This document shows, one piece after another, positions 53,398 to 63,179 of a DNA stretch of 64,000 nt. Source of the DNA: Candidatus Altimarinota bacterium (GTDB lineage: Bacteria; Patescibacteriota; Gracilibacteria; UBA4473); NCBI GenBank assembly GCA_020631075.1, contig JAHDHX010000001.1, positions 124,001 through 188,000 of the forward strand. The letters run 5' to 3'. The notes under the pieces are model-generated. The model was given only the letters and a program-made list of their open reading frames with translations, ran no database searches and was not told where the DNA came from. The translations under genes and the position numbers were made by a program. Every line of letters starts with the position of its first letter. Position 1 is the first letter of the stretch.

Positions 53398-54759
53398 CTA
53401 TTCGGTGATGGTGTCGTCGGGGATGAGGGCGACCTGATAGAAGGACTCTATCAGATCGCTGACAGTTTGGGTGGTTTGCTCGCCTGTCTGGAGGTGCTTG
53501 ACGGTGAGGGTGTCGGAGTGGGCCTCCGTGTCGCCGATGATGGCGACGCGGGGGATATTGAGCTTATTGGCGTAGGCGAGTTTTTTCTTGAGCTTGGCGT
53601 CCTCGAAGTAGACTTCGCAGGGGATGCCCATCTGCCGCAGGGTCTGGCAGGCGGAGAGAGCCACGGGGATGTGGGCTTCGGCCATGGGGGCGAAGAGGAC
53701 TTCGGTGGGGACGGGGCTGAGGTCGGTGGGGAGGGGGTAGGCGGCGAGGTACTGGCTGAGCAGGCGGGTGAGGCCAATGGAAATGCCGACCCCCGGCAGG
53801 GCGCGGCCAGTAAACACCTCGGCCAGGTCGGCGTAGCGGCCGCCGCTGCAGACGCTGCCCCACTCGGGGTGGGTGAGGACTTGGGTTTCCATAACCGTGC
53901 CGGTGTAGTAGTCGAGCCCGCGCGCGATGGACAGGTCGACCCGATAGAGGGTGGGGTCGGTGCCGAGGGCTTGCAGAGCGGTGAGGACGGCGGTGAGCTC
54001 AGTCACGCCTTGCTGGTAGGTGGGGGAGTCGCAGGCGTTGGCCAGCTGGGGCAAGGTGCTGGTGGTGACGGGGTGGTCGAGCCAGGCGAGGAGCTGTGAC
54101 TGTTGGCTGGGGCTGAGTCCGAGCTCGGTAAAGGCGCTGGTGATCTGGGCGGGGGGGAGCTTCTCACGGTCGTCGATGACCTTGAGAGTGGCGGACTGGC
54201 CAGCGGGGTCGAGCCCGAGGGACTCCAGATAGCCGAGGAGGAGTTTGCGGTTATTGACCCTGATCTGGCAGGGGCCGATGTCGAGCTGGGTGAAGATGTC
54301 GCACATGGTGGCGATGACTTCGGCGTCGTGGTAGTGGGATAGGCTGCCGTTGCCGATGATGTCGATGTCGCACTGGGTAAACTGGCGAAAGCGGCCTTTC
54401 TGCGGGCGTTCACCGCGGAAGACAGGGCCGATGACTGAGCGACGGAAGGGGAAGGCGATGTCGTTTAAGTGGCGGGCGACGTAGAGCCCGAGGGGGACGG
54501 TGTGGTCAAAGCGCAGGGCGGCCCCGCTGTCGGCGTCATTCGTGTCGGCGTGGAGGCGACGAAGGACGTACATTTCTTTGGCGTTGCCGCCTTTGGCGAC
54601 GAGGTTGGTTTCGCGCTCGGCTAAGGGAGTAGAGATGGGCTGGAAGCCGTGGAGGATGAACTGGGATTCGATGACGGCGAGCCACTGCTGACGGAGGGAT
54701 TCGGCGCGGGGGGAGAACTCGGGGAAGCCGCTGATGGTGCTGGTGTTGGGGCGAGTCAT
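53398..54759 (-). CDS. hisS: histidyl-tRNA synthetase
   Basis: LRFDHTVPLGLYVARHLNDIAFPFRRSVIGPVFRGERPQKGRFRQFTQCDIDIIG; GLDYYTGTVMET; GGRYADL. Confidence 0.95.
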   Translation of the reverse strand: MTRPNTSTISGFPEFSPRAESLRQQWLAVIESQFILHGFQPISTPLAERETNLVAKGGNAKEMYVLRRLHADTNDADSGAALRFDHTVPLGLYVARHLNDIAFPFRRSVIGPVFRGERPQKGRFRQFTQCDIDIIGNGSLSHYHDAEVIATMCDIFTQLDIGPCQIRVNNRKLLLGYLESLGLDPAGQSATLKVIDDREKLPPAQITSAFTELGLSPSQQSQLLAWLDHPVTTSTLPQLANACDSPTYQQGVTELTAVLTALQALGTDPTLYRVDLSIARGLDYYTGTVMETQVLTHPEWGSVCSGGRYADLAEVFTGRALPGVGISIGLTRLLSQYLAAYPLPTDLSPVPTEVLFAPMAEAHIPVALSACQTLRQMGIPCEVYFEDAKLKKKLAYANKLNIPRVAIIGDTEAHSDTLTVKHLQTGEQTTQTVSDLIESFYQVALIPDDTITE

Positions 54760-54801
54760 GGGGGAGGGAAAGGGGGTTTTCGTGTTTCAGGCTATTTTTC
54801 T

Positions 54802-54823
54802 CTTGCCAAAAGGCGAGTTTTTT
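54802..54823 (+). terminator. terminator/attenuator-like hairpin between divergent hisS and rpmF
   Basis: CTTGCC-aaaa-GGCGAG-TTTTTT on the + strand. Confidence 0.55.
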
Positions 54824-54944
54824 CTAGTTTGCGGGGTGAATAGGCTTGCCGCATGGCGCAGTGAAGGGCGTGAAAGTGCTTCTGGACTGCGGGATGAGGA
54901 GGTACAGGCCTCAAGAAATTGTTTCTCTTTTATTTGAGACTTGT

Positions 54945-55190
54945 ATGTCTAAGAAACCCGTCCCTTCCAAAAAGCAGGCTCGCTCGTCAACCCGTTCACG
55001 CTGGGGGACGTATGTGCGGAAACAACGCACAAAGCTGAGCAATAAGCTAAACATCATTACTTGCCCACAGTGTGGTGCCCCGACCCGAGCGCACTTTGCC
55101 TGTGCTGACTGTGGGTACTATAACGGCAACCAAGTGTATGTGCCTCGCAAAATGAAGGCGCTTAAGGCCTTTGCGGAGATCGAAGCGTAG
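54945..55190 (+). CDS. rpmF: 50S ribosomal protein L32
   Basis: KPVPSKKQARSSTRSRW...ITCPQCGAPTRAHFACADCGYYNGNQV. Confidence 0.92.
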   Translation: MSKKPVPSKKQARSSTRSRWGTYVRKQRTKLSNKLNIITCPQCGAPTRAHFACADCGYYNGNQVYVPRKMKALKAFAEIEA

Positions 55191-55271
55191 GCGAAAATAG
55201 TATCGAGAAATGGAAGTTTTTCTGTTTCGGGTGCCATCTATGGTGAGGTGCCTGTCGTGATGTCCACTGTA

Positions 55272-55316
55272 TTTTACCCAGAACTGGTTCGCCCAGGGCT
55301 GGGTAAAAATTTATAA
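55272..55316. promoter_or_regulatory. 10-bp inverted repeat abutting a TATAAT box upstream of nusB
   Basis: TTTTACCCAG (55272-55281) / CTGGGTAAAA (55299-55308), then TATAAT 55311-55316. Confidence 0.5.
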
Positions 55317-55393
55317 TGCGGGTGTAGGGGGGATAAAAGGGCGGGCGGGGGGCCTTGGGAAATTAAAAAGACCTTTTAAAAACAGTCCAGCCA

Positions 55394-55885
55394 ATGGAAG
55401 CACCAGAAAGACGGAGCCGTCGAGCGAGTCGGATCAATGCGATTAAGAGTTTGTTTGCCTTCATCGTGCGGCGGGAAGAGCAGCCGTTGCAGGCGTGCTA
55501 TGAACACGTCGTGTATGAAGTGGCGGAGCTGACTGGGGATAGCTTTGCCGAGAGCCTGGTGGAGGCGGCGGGGGAGCACCTGTCGAAGGCGAGGCTGATC
55601 GTGAAGGGGTATGCGAAGGAGTTTGATTTTGCCAAGATAGCGCCGATCAACCGAGCGATACTCTTGATGGGGATCATTGAGTTGAAATATTTTGAGACGC
55701 CGCCAGTGGTGGTGATCAATGAATACATCGAAATAGCGAAGGACTATGGGGAAGACCGTTCGGCGGCGTTTGTGAATGGGGTGCTCGATAGCTTGCGTCA
55801 GAACCTAGGGCTGGGGGAGTCAAAAAAGGCGCGACTGGCCGCGGAAGCGGCGCAAGAAGAAGTAGTGTCACCGACGGTCGAATGA
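55394..55885 (+). CDS. nusB: transcription antitermination factor NusB
   Basis: [54 protein letters not shown]. Confidence 0.9.
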   Translation: MEAPERRSRRASRINAIKSLFAFIVRREEQPLQACYEHVVYEVAELTGDSFAESLVEAAGEHLSKARLIVKGYAKEFDFAKIAPINRAILLMGIIELKYFETPPVVVINEYIEIAKDYGEDRSAAFVNGVLDSLRQNLGLGESKKARLAAEAAQEEVVSPTVE

Positions 55886-56595
55886 AAAATGATGCGGTGA
55901 CTGATTACGCAGAGTTGTTTGGTTTGTTTGGGTTTGCGGTGCACGACGAGGCGCTGTTGCAGGAAGCTTTTGTGCATCGGTCGGCGATGAAGCTGCGCCA
56001 GCGGGGGCAGTCACACAATGAGCGGTTAGAATTTTTGGGGGATGCGGTGCTCGAACTCATCACGACAGAGTATTTGTTTCACCATTTCCCTGATAAACCT
56101 GAGGGAGATCTGACAAATTATCGGTCGTCGCTGGTGCGGGGGGACCACTTGGCGGTGGTGGCGAAGCGGCTGAACTTGGGGCAGTATATGCTGATGTCTG
56201 CGGGGGAGCGACGGAGTGGGGGGGCGGAAAAGGAGTATATCTTAGCCAATGCGGTGGAGGCGCTGATAGGGGCGGTGTATGTGTCAGAGGGGATGGAGCT
56301 GACGCGGCGACTGGTGGAGCGGTTTGTGCTGGTGGATTTGGAAAACATTATAGCGCAGGGTGACCACATAGACGCGAAGTCGCACTTCCAAGAGATAGTG
56401 CAGGGGCAACTGGGGGTGACGCCGCACTATGCGCTGCTGTCAGCGACGGGCAAAGACCATGAGAAGACCTTCACGATGGGGGCGATGATCGGTGAGAAGC
56501 AGGTGAGCCAAGGGACGGGCGCGTCGAAAAAAGAGGCGCAAGCGGCGGCGGCGAAAGCGGCGATTGCGGTGAAAGATGATTGGCTGGGGCGCTGA
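55882..56595 (+). CDS. rnc: ribonuclease III
   Basis: [37 protein letters not shown]-terminal dsRBD. Confidence 0.94.
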   Translation: MKNDAVTDYAELFGLFGFAVHDEALLQEAFVHRSAMKLRQRGQSHNERLEFLGDAVLELITTEYLFHHFPDKPEGDLTNYRSSLVRGDHLAVVAKRLNLGQYMLMSAGERRSGGAEKEYILANAVEALIGAVYVSEGMELTRRLVERFVLVDLENIIAQGDHIDAKSHFQEIVQGQLGVTPHYALLSATGKDHEKTFTMGAMIGEKQVSQGTGASKKEAQAAAAKAAIAVKDDWLGR

Positions 56596-56597
56596 AC

Positions 56598-57668
56598 ATG
56601 ACGACGGTAGAAACAGCCTGGGCGCGAGTGGCTGAGCACTGGCGAGCGGGCCGTGACGCGGTGTGGTGGTGCCAGCGAACTGCGCGCGGGGTGGAGTATG
56701 CGTGGGGGGTGGGAGAAATGAACGTGGGGAAGTGGGGCGAGCCCGGGACGTGGTGGGTGACTGACGCGAGCGGCGCCACGATGACACTGGTGCGCCCAGA
56801 AAAGTGGGGACGAAACGAACTGCCACCAGTGCTGGAGCCAGGCGCGGTGCGGGTGGCGCAGCCAGCAATGCAACTCAAACCCGTGTGGACCGACCACGTG
56901 GCGGTGAGCCGTGCGACGTGGAAGGCGTGGGTGGAGGCACTGAAAACGGCGGGGCGACGCGGCGAGGTGTGGGTGGGAAACCTGACGACGGAGCTGCGTG
57001 GGGACAGAGAGCAAACAACTGACCCAACGCGGGACGTATGGGGGCTGTATGGTAGACACTTGCGGCGTGGGGTGCCGTTGGCGGGTGGATGCTGGCGGGT
57101 GGGTGGGCGCACGTGGGTGAGCCTGTCGCCTGAGACTTTTGTCGAGTGGCGAGCGGGGGAGCTGCATACTTACCCCATAAAAGGGACGGGGACGCGGGCG
57201 TACCTGACTCAGAGTGAGAAAGAGCGTTCGGAGCTCGACATGGTGACGGATCTGCTGCGGAATGACCTTGGGCGGATATGCGACCGTGTGGAAGTGCGAG
57301 CCGAGCGGACGCTGACAGAGCAGGGGGGGTATGCCCATGGGCAGAGCCACATAGTGGGGGTGAAGCCTGAAAAATTGACGATGGAGGAGTTTCAGAAATT
57401 ACTCCCAGTGGGGTCGGTGACGGGGGCGCCGAAGCGGCGGGTGTGTGAGATATTAGCTGGGCTGGAGGGGCGAGAGCGGGGGGACTACACAGGGACGTGT
57501 GGGGTGTGGCTGGGGGAGCGGGAGATGGTGTCGGGGGTGATGATCCGTGTGGTGGAGGTGACGGACGAGGGGTGGCGGTATGGTGTGGGGGGGGGAATAA
57601 CGGTGGAGTCAGACCCTGAGCGGGAGTGGCAAGAGCTGGGGATAAAAGCGGGGGTGTTGTGGAGCTGA
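56598..57668 (+). CDS. pabB: chorismate-binding enzyme, aminodeoxychorismate synthase component I-like
   Basis: PIKGTGTRAYLTQSEKERSELDMVTDLLRNDLGRIC; LLPVGSVTGAPKRRVCEIL; the K of PIKGT favours PabB over TrpE. Confidence 0.82.
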   Translation: MTTVETAWARVAEHWRAGRDAVWWCQRTARGVEYAWGVGEMNVGKWGEPGTWWVTDASGATMTLVRPEKWGRNELPPVLEPGAVRVAQPAMQLKPVWTDHVAVSRATWKAWVEALKTAGRRGEVWVGNLTTELRGDREQTTDPTRDVWGLYGRHLRRGVPLAGGCWRVGGRTWVSLSPETFVEWRAGELHTYPIKGTGTRAYLTQSEKERSELDMVTDLLRNDLGRICDRVEVRAERTLTEQGGYAHGQSHIVGVKPEKLTMEEFQKLLPVGSVTGAPKRRVCEILAGLEGRERGDYTGTCGVWLGEREMVSGVMIRVVEVTDEGWRYGVGGGITVESDPEREWQELGIKAGVLWS

Positions 57669-57687
57669 AAATATTTTCTAAAGTTGA

Positions 57688-59130
57688 ATGGCAATGCAAA
57701 AACATCGTTTGGGTTTGGTCCTGTTTCGTCGGGACTTGCGACTGGTTGACCACACGGCGCTGCGGGCGGCGGCGGCCCAGTGTGAGCGAGTAGTGGGTGT
57801 GTTTACCTTCAACCCGCGGCAGGTGGATGCGGAGCACAATGAATACTTTGGGGTGCCGGGGATGACATTTTTGCTGGAAAGTCTGGCGGAACTGTCGGCC
57901 GAAATGGCCACACAGGGGAGTGCGCTGGTGCTGCGCTGGGGGGAGCCGCTGGAAGAGATAGCCGCGCTGGTGGAGGAGACGGGGGCGGGGGGGGTGTATT
58001 ATAACCGTGACTATACGCCGTTTGCGCGGCGGCGGGACGCGGCGCTCAACCGCTGGTGCCTTGAAAAAGGGATAGCGGTGGAGGCGCATGATGATGCGTT
58101 GCTGGTGAAACCCGAAGCGGTGAAGACCGGGGGGGGGACGCCGTACACGGTGTTTACGCCGTTTTGGAAAAAGGCCAGAGGCGTGCCGGTGGATGACCCT
58201 GTAGACCAAGGTCGTGACCAGCTGTTGCCGTTGTCGGAGATGAACCAAAGCTGGTCGACGGTGACGCTAGACGAAGTGGTGGCGCGGACGCTGGGCGAAA
58301 TGCCGACGCATTACCGACTGCGGGGAGGGCGGAGCCGTGCGCTGGAGCGGCTGGAGCGGGCGGTGGGGCTGACCAACTATGCCGCGGAGCGAGACATCCC
58401 CGCGCTGGCGGGGACGAGCACGCTGTCGGCGGATCATAAATATGGGACAGTATCTGTGCGGGAGACGTATTGGCGGGTGGTGGCGGGGCTGGGGCCCGAG
58501 AGTACGCTGTTGCAGGAGTTGTATTGGCGGGACTTTTTTCACCACATAGCGTGGCACTGGCCCCATGTGTTTGGGGGGGCGTATCGGTCAGTGTGGGAGG
58601 GACTGGAGTGGAGTGATGATGTGACGCGCTATGAACGGTGGCGCAAGGGGGAGACGGGGTACCCCATCGTCGATGCGGGGATGCGGGAGCTGAATGAGAC
58701 GGGGTATATGCACAATCGGGTGCGGATGATCGTGGCGACTTTTCTGGTGAAGCACTTGCGGGTTGACTGGCGGTGGGGGGAGCGGTACTTCGCCCAGAAG
58801 CTGACGGACTATGACCCGTGTGTGAACAACGGAAACTGGCAGTGGGCCGCCAGCACGGGGTGTGATGCGCAGCCGTATTTTCGGATATTTAACCCTTGGA
58901 GACAGCAGGAGCGGTTTGATCCAGACGGCGTGTATGTGCGGCGGTGGGTGCAGGAGCTGGGGGAATCAGACGCGGTGACGATAAAAAAATGGGAGCAGCA
59001 CAGCCCACCAGAGACTCTAGAAGTCGTGGATGAACGTTGCCCAGAGACGGGGTACCCGTACCCCATGGTCAACCACAAGGCCGTGACGGTGGCCACGAAG
59101 GCGCACTATAAGGCGGTGAAGGGGGGATGA
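57688..59130 (+). CDS. phrB: deoxyribodipyrimidine photolyase
   Basis: LVLFRRDLRLVDHTALRAA; NETGYMHNRVRMIVATFLVKHLRVDWRWGERYF; NGNWQWAASTGCDAQPYFRIFNPWRQQERFDPDG. Confidence 0.93.
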   Translation: MAMQKHRLGLVLFRRDLRLVDHTALRAAAAQCERVVGVFTFNPRQVDAEHNEYFGVPGMTFLLESLAELSAEMATQGSALVLRWGEPLEEIAALVEETGAGGVYYNRDYTPFARRRDAALNRWCLEKGIAVEAHDDALLVKPEAVKTGGGTPYTVFTPFWKKARGVPVDDPVDQGRDQLLPLSEMNQSWSTVTLDEVVARTLGEMPTHYRLRGGRSRALERLERAVGLTNYAAERDIPALAGTSTLSADHKYGTVSVRETYWRVVAGLGPESTLLQELYWRDFFHHIAWHWPHVFGGAYRSVWEGLEWSDDVTRYERWRKGETGYPIVDAGMRELNETGYMHNRVRMIVATFLVKHLRVDWRWGERYFAQKLTDYDPCVNNGNWQWAASTGCDAQPYFRIFNPWRQQERFDPDGVYVRRWVQELGESDAVTIKKWEQHSPPETLEVVDERCPETGYPYPMVNHKAVTVATKAHYKAVKGG

Positions 59131-59149
59131 TTTACTAGAAGTATTATCT

Positions 59150-59857
59150 TTATACTCTGTGGTTTTTTTTATATTTTGAGTACCTCCACATAGTAGGATG
59201 AAGTGGGTTTTTGGAGTCATATTTATATTCTTTGCCTGCATATTCGAAATATTTGCGGACACGATCAACTTTAACTCGATTGAATAGCCAATCAGACTCT
59301 GATTGTTCGGCATATATAGTCTCTTTTTTAAAGTAAATGTAATCAGCATCTACATCGCTGAAATCTTCTTCTTTGCTTGGTTCGCTGAAGTTGCCTTCCA
59401 AAAGTGCATCATTGATGGCTTCTAAGAACATTTCTACATTTTCATTATTTATATTGATGGATTCTTTGGTTTCGTTTTTAGCCTGAAAGCCAATTTTAGA
59501 AAGTAGTATTTCTATGAATTCTTTAAAAATTGCTGCATTTTTATCAGTTACTTCAGGATTTTTTTCATTGAATTTATTTATTTTTTCAACATATTTTTTG
59601 TATTCTAATTTTTTTTCGATTGTAGAAGTTATGTCTTTTTGAAGATCAGTCGTGATGAGAGTTTCGTCGATTTCAGAACCGACGAGTGAAACGGTGATTT
59701 TGATTGCTAATTTTGCGTCTTGTTTCTCGGCTTCTTCAAAGCCACTTTTTTTAATTTTCTTTTCTGTTTGATTTAGTTCTGCCTTGATTTCTTCAATTTT
59801 TTCTTGTGAAAAGTTCTTTCCTGAAAGTCTATCTTGCAAGCTTTTAATATTTTTCAT
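59150..59857 (-). CDS. hypothetical protein in a low-GC island
   Basis: Intact K/E/I/N-rich ORF; composition differs sharply from neighbours. Confidence 0.6.
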   Translation of the reverse strand: MKNIKSLQDRLSGKNFSQEKIEEIKAELNQTEKKIKKSGFEEAEKQDAKLAIKITVSLVGSEIDETLITTDLQKDITSTIEKKLEYKKYVEKINKFNEKNPEVTDKNAAIFKEFIEILLSKIGFQAKNETKESININNENVEMFLEAINDALLEGNFSEPSKEEDFSDVDADYIYFKKETIYAEQSESDWLFNRVKVDRVRKYFEYAGKEYKYDSKNPLHPTMWRYSKYKKNHRV

Positions 59858-59938
59858 TTTTTGAGATATTTAAATCACTTTCTTTATATTTTTTAAAACA
59901 TCTTGTGTCAACCTTTTTGCTATATTGGCCAAATAGTG

Positions 59939-60907
59939 TCAAGCCTGAGAGTAGTGGCAGCTGTGTTGGGCGCTGGGCTCTGCGGTGGGGGGAGTGTCTT
60001 TGGCGAGGGCGGTGCCGAGGTTTTTGCCGAAGATCATCTTGGTGATGCGTTTGCCAGTGGGGGTGACGGCGAGGCCGCCTTTGGATGTCTCACGGATGTT
60101 GGCGTGCATATTGGCGGCGACGTTATTCATGGCTTCGACGACTTCGTCGAAGGGGACGTTGGAGGTGATGCCAGCGGCGGACATTTCGGCGCTGGTCATA
60201 GCGTGGGCGACGCCGATGGCGTTGCGTTTGACGCAGGGGGCCTCGACCAAGCCAGCGATGGGGTCACAGGCGAGGCCGAGCATATTTTTGAGGGCGAGGC
60301 TGGCGGAATTGAGGCAGCGCTCCGGCGAGAGGCCGCGCATGGCGCTGAGTGCGGCGGAGCACATGGCGGTGCTGACGCCGACTTCGGCCTGGCACCCGCC
60401 TTTGGCGGCGGAGAAGGTGGCATTGTGCGCGATGATGATGCCGATGCCCGCGGAAGTGAGCAGGCCGTCAACGCATTGGTCTTCGGTCATGTGCCACTCC
60501 TCTTGCAGGGCGATGATGCCGCCTGGGACTATCCCCGCGGAGCCCGCGGTGGGGGCGGCGACGATCTTGCCCATGCGGGCGTTGGTTTCCATGACGGCGA
60601 GGGCGTACTGGGTGGCGCGGTGCATGACAGGGCTGAGGAAATTATGCTCAGGGGTGTGCTCGTGCATTCGCTTGGCGTCGCCGCCAGAGAGGGTGGATTT
60701 GGTGCGGGCGGGGTTATGAAGGCTCTGGGAGATGGCGTCACGCATGACGGTGAGCCGAATGGCCATGTTGGCTCTGATCTCTGTGGGTTGGCGGCTGGTG
60801 AGCTCATGCTCGGCGGCGAGGACGGCGTCCGCGATGGTGGTGAGGTCGTCGTGCTGGGCGATGAGCTGGAGGAGCTTGGCGGCGGAGAAAAACTGGCGGG
60901 AACTCAT
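59939..60907 (-). CDS. sdaAA: L-serine dehydratase, iron-sulfur-dependent, alpha subunit
   Basis: NARMGKIVAAPTAGSAGIVPGGI; AAKGGCQAEVGVSTAMCSAAL; LGLACDPIAGLVEAPCVKRNAIG. Confidence 0.93.
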   Translation of the reverse strand: MSSRQFFSAAKLLQLIAQHDDLTTIADAVLAAEHELTSRQPTEIRANMAIRLTVMRDAISQSLHNPARTKSTLSGGDAKRMHEHTPEHNFLSPVMHRATQYALAVMETNARMGKIVAAPTAGSAGIVPGGIIALQEEWHMTEDQCVDGLLTSAGIGIIIAHNATFSAAKGGCQAEVGVSTAMCSAALSAMRGLSPERCLNSASLALKNMLGLACDPIAGLVEAPCVKRNAIGVAHAMTSAEMSAAGITSNVPFDEVVEAMNNVAANMHANIRETSKGGLAVTPTGKRITKMIFGKNLGTALAKDTPPTAEPSAQHSCHYSQA

Positions 60908-61599
60908 GACTGGTCGTAATGAGAGATGTGGTTGAGGTAGCGAACCCATTTGACGTCAAACCGTGAGGTGATCTGCTCGATGATGGCGGACTCGAACCAT
61001 TGGCGGATCTCAATATCAAGGATGATGCGGTTTTTATAACTGTAGGTCTCGGTTTTGACGGGGTCGAGGCCTTCCTCCATGGCGAATTTTAGGAAGTCCA
61101 TCAGGGAATGCTGGCCTTCGTCAAAGCAAATGACGAGGGAAGAGTAGGCGCCTGTGAGTCGGACGGGGATTTTGTCGATTTCGGTGATGGCGATCTTGCC
61201 CCCGCCGAGGGATGAGCCGACGATGACCATGCGTTTGTCGTTGCCTTGCAGGTCGAACTTGACGGTGTTGGGGTGGTACTCGGCCCCGAGGTGGCAGGGT
61301 TTTAGCGTGATGCTGATGCCAGCGGCCTCGGCCAGGTCGTAGGCGGTGGCGATGCGGCCGTCGTGCGGGAGCAGGCCCAAAAGGCCGCCAATGATGGCGA
61401 CGTCGGTGCAGTGCCCTTCGTAGACCTCGCCGAAGGAGCCGTGCAGGTGCAAGGTGGCGGACTGCAGCCCGTGGCCGAAGAGTAGCCCAGCCATATAGCC
61501 CAAGGTGCACGCGCCAGCGGTGTGGGAGCTGCTGGGCCCGACCATGACGGGGCCGATGACGTCAAAGATGCTCCAAGTGTCGGTGGTGGGCTGGGCCAT
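60904..61599 (-). CDS. sdaAB: L-serine dehydratase, iron-sulfur-dependent, beta subunit
   Basis: SIFDVIGPVMVGPSSSHTAGACTLG; HGSFGEVYEGHCTDVAIIGGLLG; 4-nt overlap with sdaAA. Confidence 0.92.
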   Translation of the reverse strand: MAQPTTDTWSIFDVIGPVMVGPSSSHTAGACTLGYMAGLLFGHGLQSATLHLHGSFGEVYEGHCTDVAIIGGLLGLLPHDGRIATAYDLAEAAGISITLKPCHLGAEYHPNTVKFDLQGNDKRMVIVGSSLGGGKIAITEIDKIPVRLTGAYSSLVICFDEGQHSLMDFLKFAMEEGLDPVKTETYSYKNRIILDIEIRQWFESAIIEQITSRFDVKWVRYLNHISHYDQS

Positions 61600-61670
61600 G
61601 GGGAGGGCGAATAGTAGTCTCAAACTACGCTGGGGGGAGAAATTTGTCTACTGTTATTTCTTGGCTATTT

Positions 61671-63170
61671 TCATGATTTGTTTTTGGCCAAATGAATGTG
61701 TGAACTGTCGCTGAGGGTGCCCCAGAGCAAAGCGAGGCAGACGAGCCCCAAGGAAAAGGCGCCGAACCAGGCGGGTAAGATGACGGGGTCAACCCAGCCA
61801 GTGAGGGCGGCAGCCCAGAGAAGAAGCTCGATGCTGGTGGTGGTGGCGGCGCCACTGAGCGGGCCGAGCACGGGCAAGGCCCCGACGAGGCTGCTGAGGG
61901 TGGAGGTGGCCATGACAAGGGGTACGAGTGGGTCGGCGAGGAGATTCGCGATGAGGCCGACCCAGCTGACCTGGCCGAAGTGGGTGATGAGCAGGGGCAT
62001 GACGCTGAGCTGGGCGGCGAGGCTGGCGGACAAGAGCCGCGTGAAACTGGGGTGTGGGGAGGGGAGTGGGGTGAGAAGGGACTCGAGCGGGGGGGTGAAG
62101 ACGAGGAGCCCGAGGGTGGCGAGGGCGCTGAGCTGGAGCCCGACGTCGTGCCGCAGGAGTGCGGGGTGCCAGAGCCCGATCAAGAACAAGCTGAGGAGCA
62201 GCAGGGTGCGGCCGTCGGCGTAGCGGCCGATGAGTAGGCTGTAGCCCGAGATGCCGCCCATGAGGGCGGCGCGCAGAATGGGGCCGTCGCCCCCCGTGAG
62301 GGCGACGTAGGCGAAAAGCGAGAGCAAGGAGCCACCGAGCATGACCCGTGGGCCGAGCCACTGCAGGGCGTAGCCGACGCACAGAAACACGAGGGTGACA
62401 TTAAACCCTGAGACGACCAGCAGGTGCTGCAGGCCAGCGCGCTGGAAGGTGGACTGGGTGAAAGCGGGGAGGGACTCGCGTTCGCCGAGGAGGACGCCGA
62501 CGGCGATCAAGGCGTGGGGGTCGGGGACGTGGGTGCGGATGGTGGCTTTGAGGTGGTTGCGGAGTCGTTTGGCGGTGCGGATGAAGCCAGAGCCGCCCTC
62601 CTGCCCGATGATGGTGATGTCGGTGGGGTCGGTGACGAGTGCGCTGATGCCTTGACGGGCGAGGTAGGCCCGATAGTCAAACTGGCCGAAGTTGCGCGGG
62701 GGGTGCCGAGTGCCGGTGAACTGGAGTGTGGTGCCGTAGTCCCACTGGGGGGAGGGCTGGGAGCTGACGAGGAGAATCTGGTCGGTGGTGGGAGTAGTGC
62801 CGTGCGTGCTGAGGGCGAGGTGGTAGCGGGTGGTCGTGGGGCGGACGTCGGGGAAGCGCACAATGGTGCCGACCATGGTGACTGGCTGGTCAGTGGAAGA
62901 AAGGGGCAGCTGGGGCGTGAGCTGGTGCCATTGCTGTGAGAGCTGGGCCCAGAGGCCGCCAAAGGTCAGCACAATAAAAACACTGCCGAGCCACCAGCGA
63001 AGCGAGACGCTGACCCAGAGGGTGATGACGCAGGCGAGGGCCCACAGTGAGAGCTGGGGAGGGAGGCTGGCCCCGAGCCAGAGCCCCGCCAGACCACAAA
63101 GCAGGCCAACGCGAAGCTGCCAGCTGGGGCGTTGTGCGTGCCACCACGTCTCTGCGGAGGGGAGAGACAT
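61671..63170 (-). CDS. comEC: ComEC/Rec2-family DNA uptake channel protein, no C-terminal MBL domain
   Basis: ALIAVGVLLGERESLPAFTQSTFQRAGLQHLLVVSGFNVTLVF; many TM segments. Confidence 0.9.
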   Translation of the reverse strand: MSLPSAETWWHAQRPSWQLRVGLLCGLAGLWLGASLPPQLSLWALACVITLWVSVSLRWWLGSVFIVLTFGGLWAQLSQQWHQLTPQLPLSSTDQPVTMVGTIVRFPDVRPTTTRYHLALSTHGTTPTTDQILLVSSQPSPQWDYGTTLQFTGTRHPPRNFGQFDYRAYLARQGISALVTDPTDITIIGQEGGSGFIRTAKRLRNHLKATIRTHVPDPHALIAVGVLLGERESLPAFTQSTFQRAGLQHLLVVSGFNVTLVFLCVGYALQWLGPRVMLGGSLLSLFAYVALTGGDGPILRAALMGGISGYSLLIGRYADGRTLLLLSLFLIGLWHPALLRHDVGLQLSALATLGLLVFTPPLESLLTPLPSPHPSFTRLLSASLAAQLSVMPLLITHFGQVSWVGLIANLLADPLVPLVMATSTLSSLVGALPVLGPLSGAATTTSIELLLWAAALTGWVDPVILPAWFGAFSLGLVCLALLWGTLSDSSHIHLAKNKS

Positions 63171-63179
63171 GGGGAAAGG

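Noticed and set aside
56875-58248. 457-aa minus-strand ORF
   Set aside because: Antisense to pabB and photolyase, with low-complexity His/Pro/Arg content from the strand bias.
59903-60919. 338-aa Gly-rich plus-strand ORF
   Set aside because: Antisense to serine dehydratase alpha, which has clear motifs.
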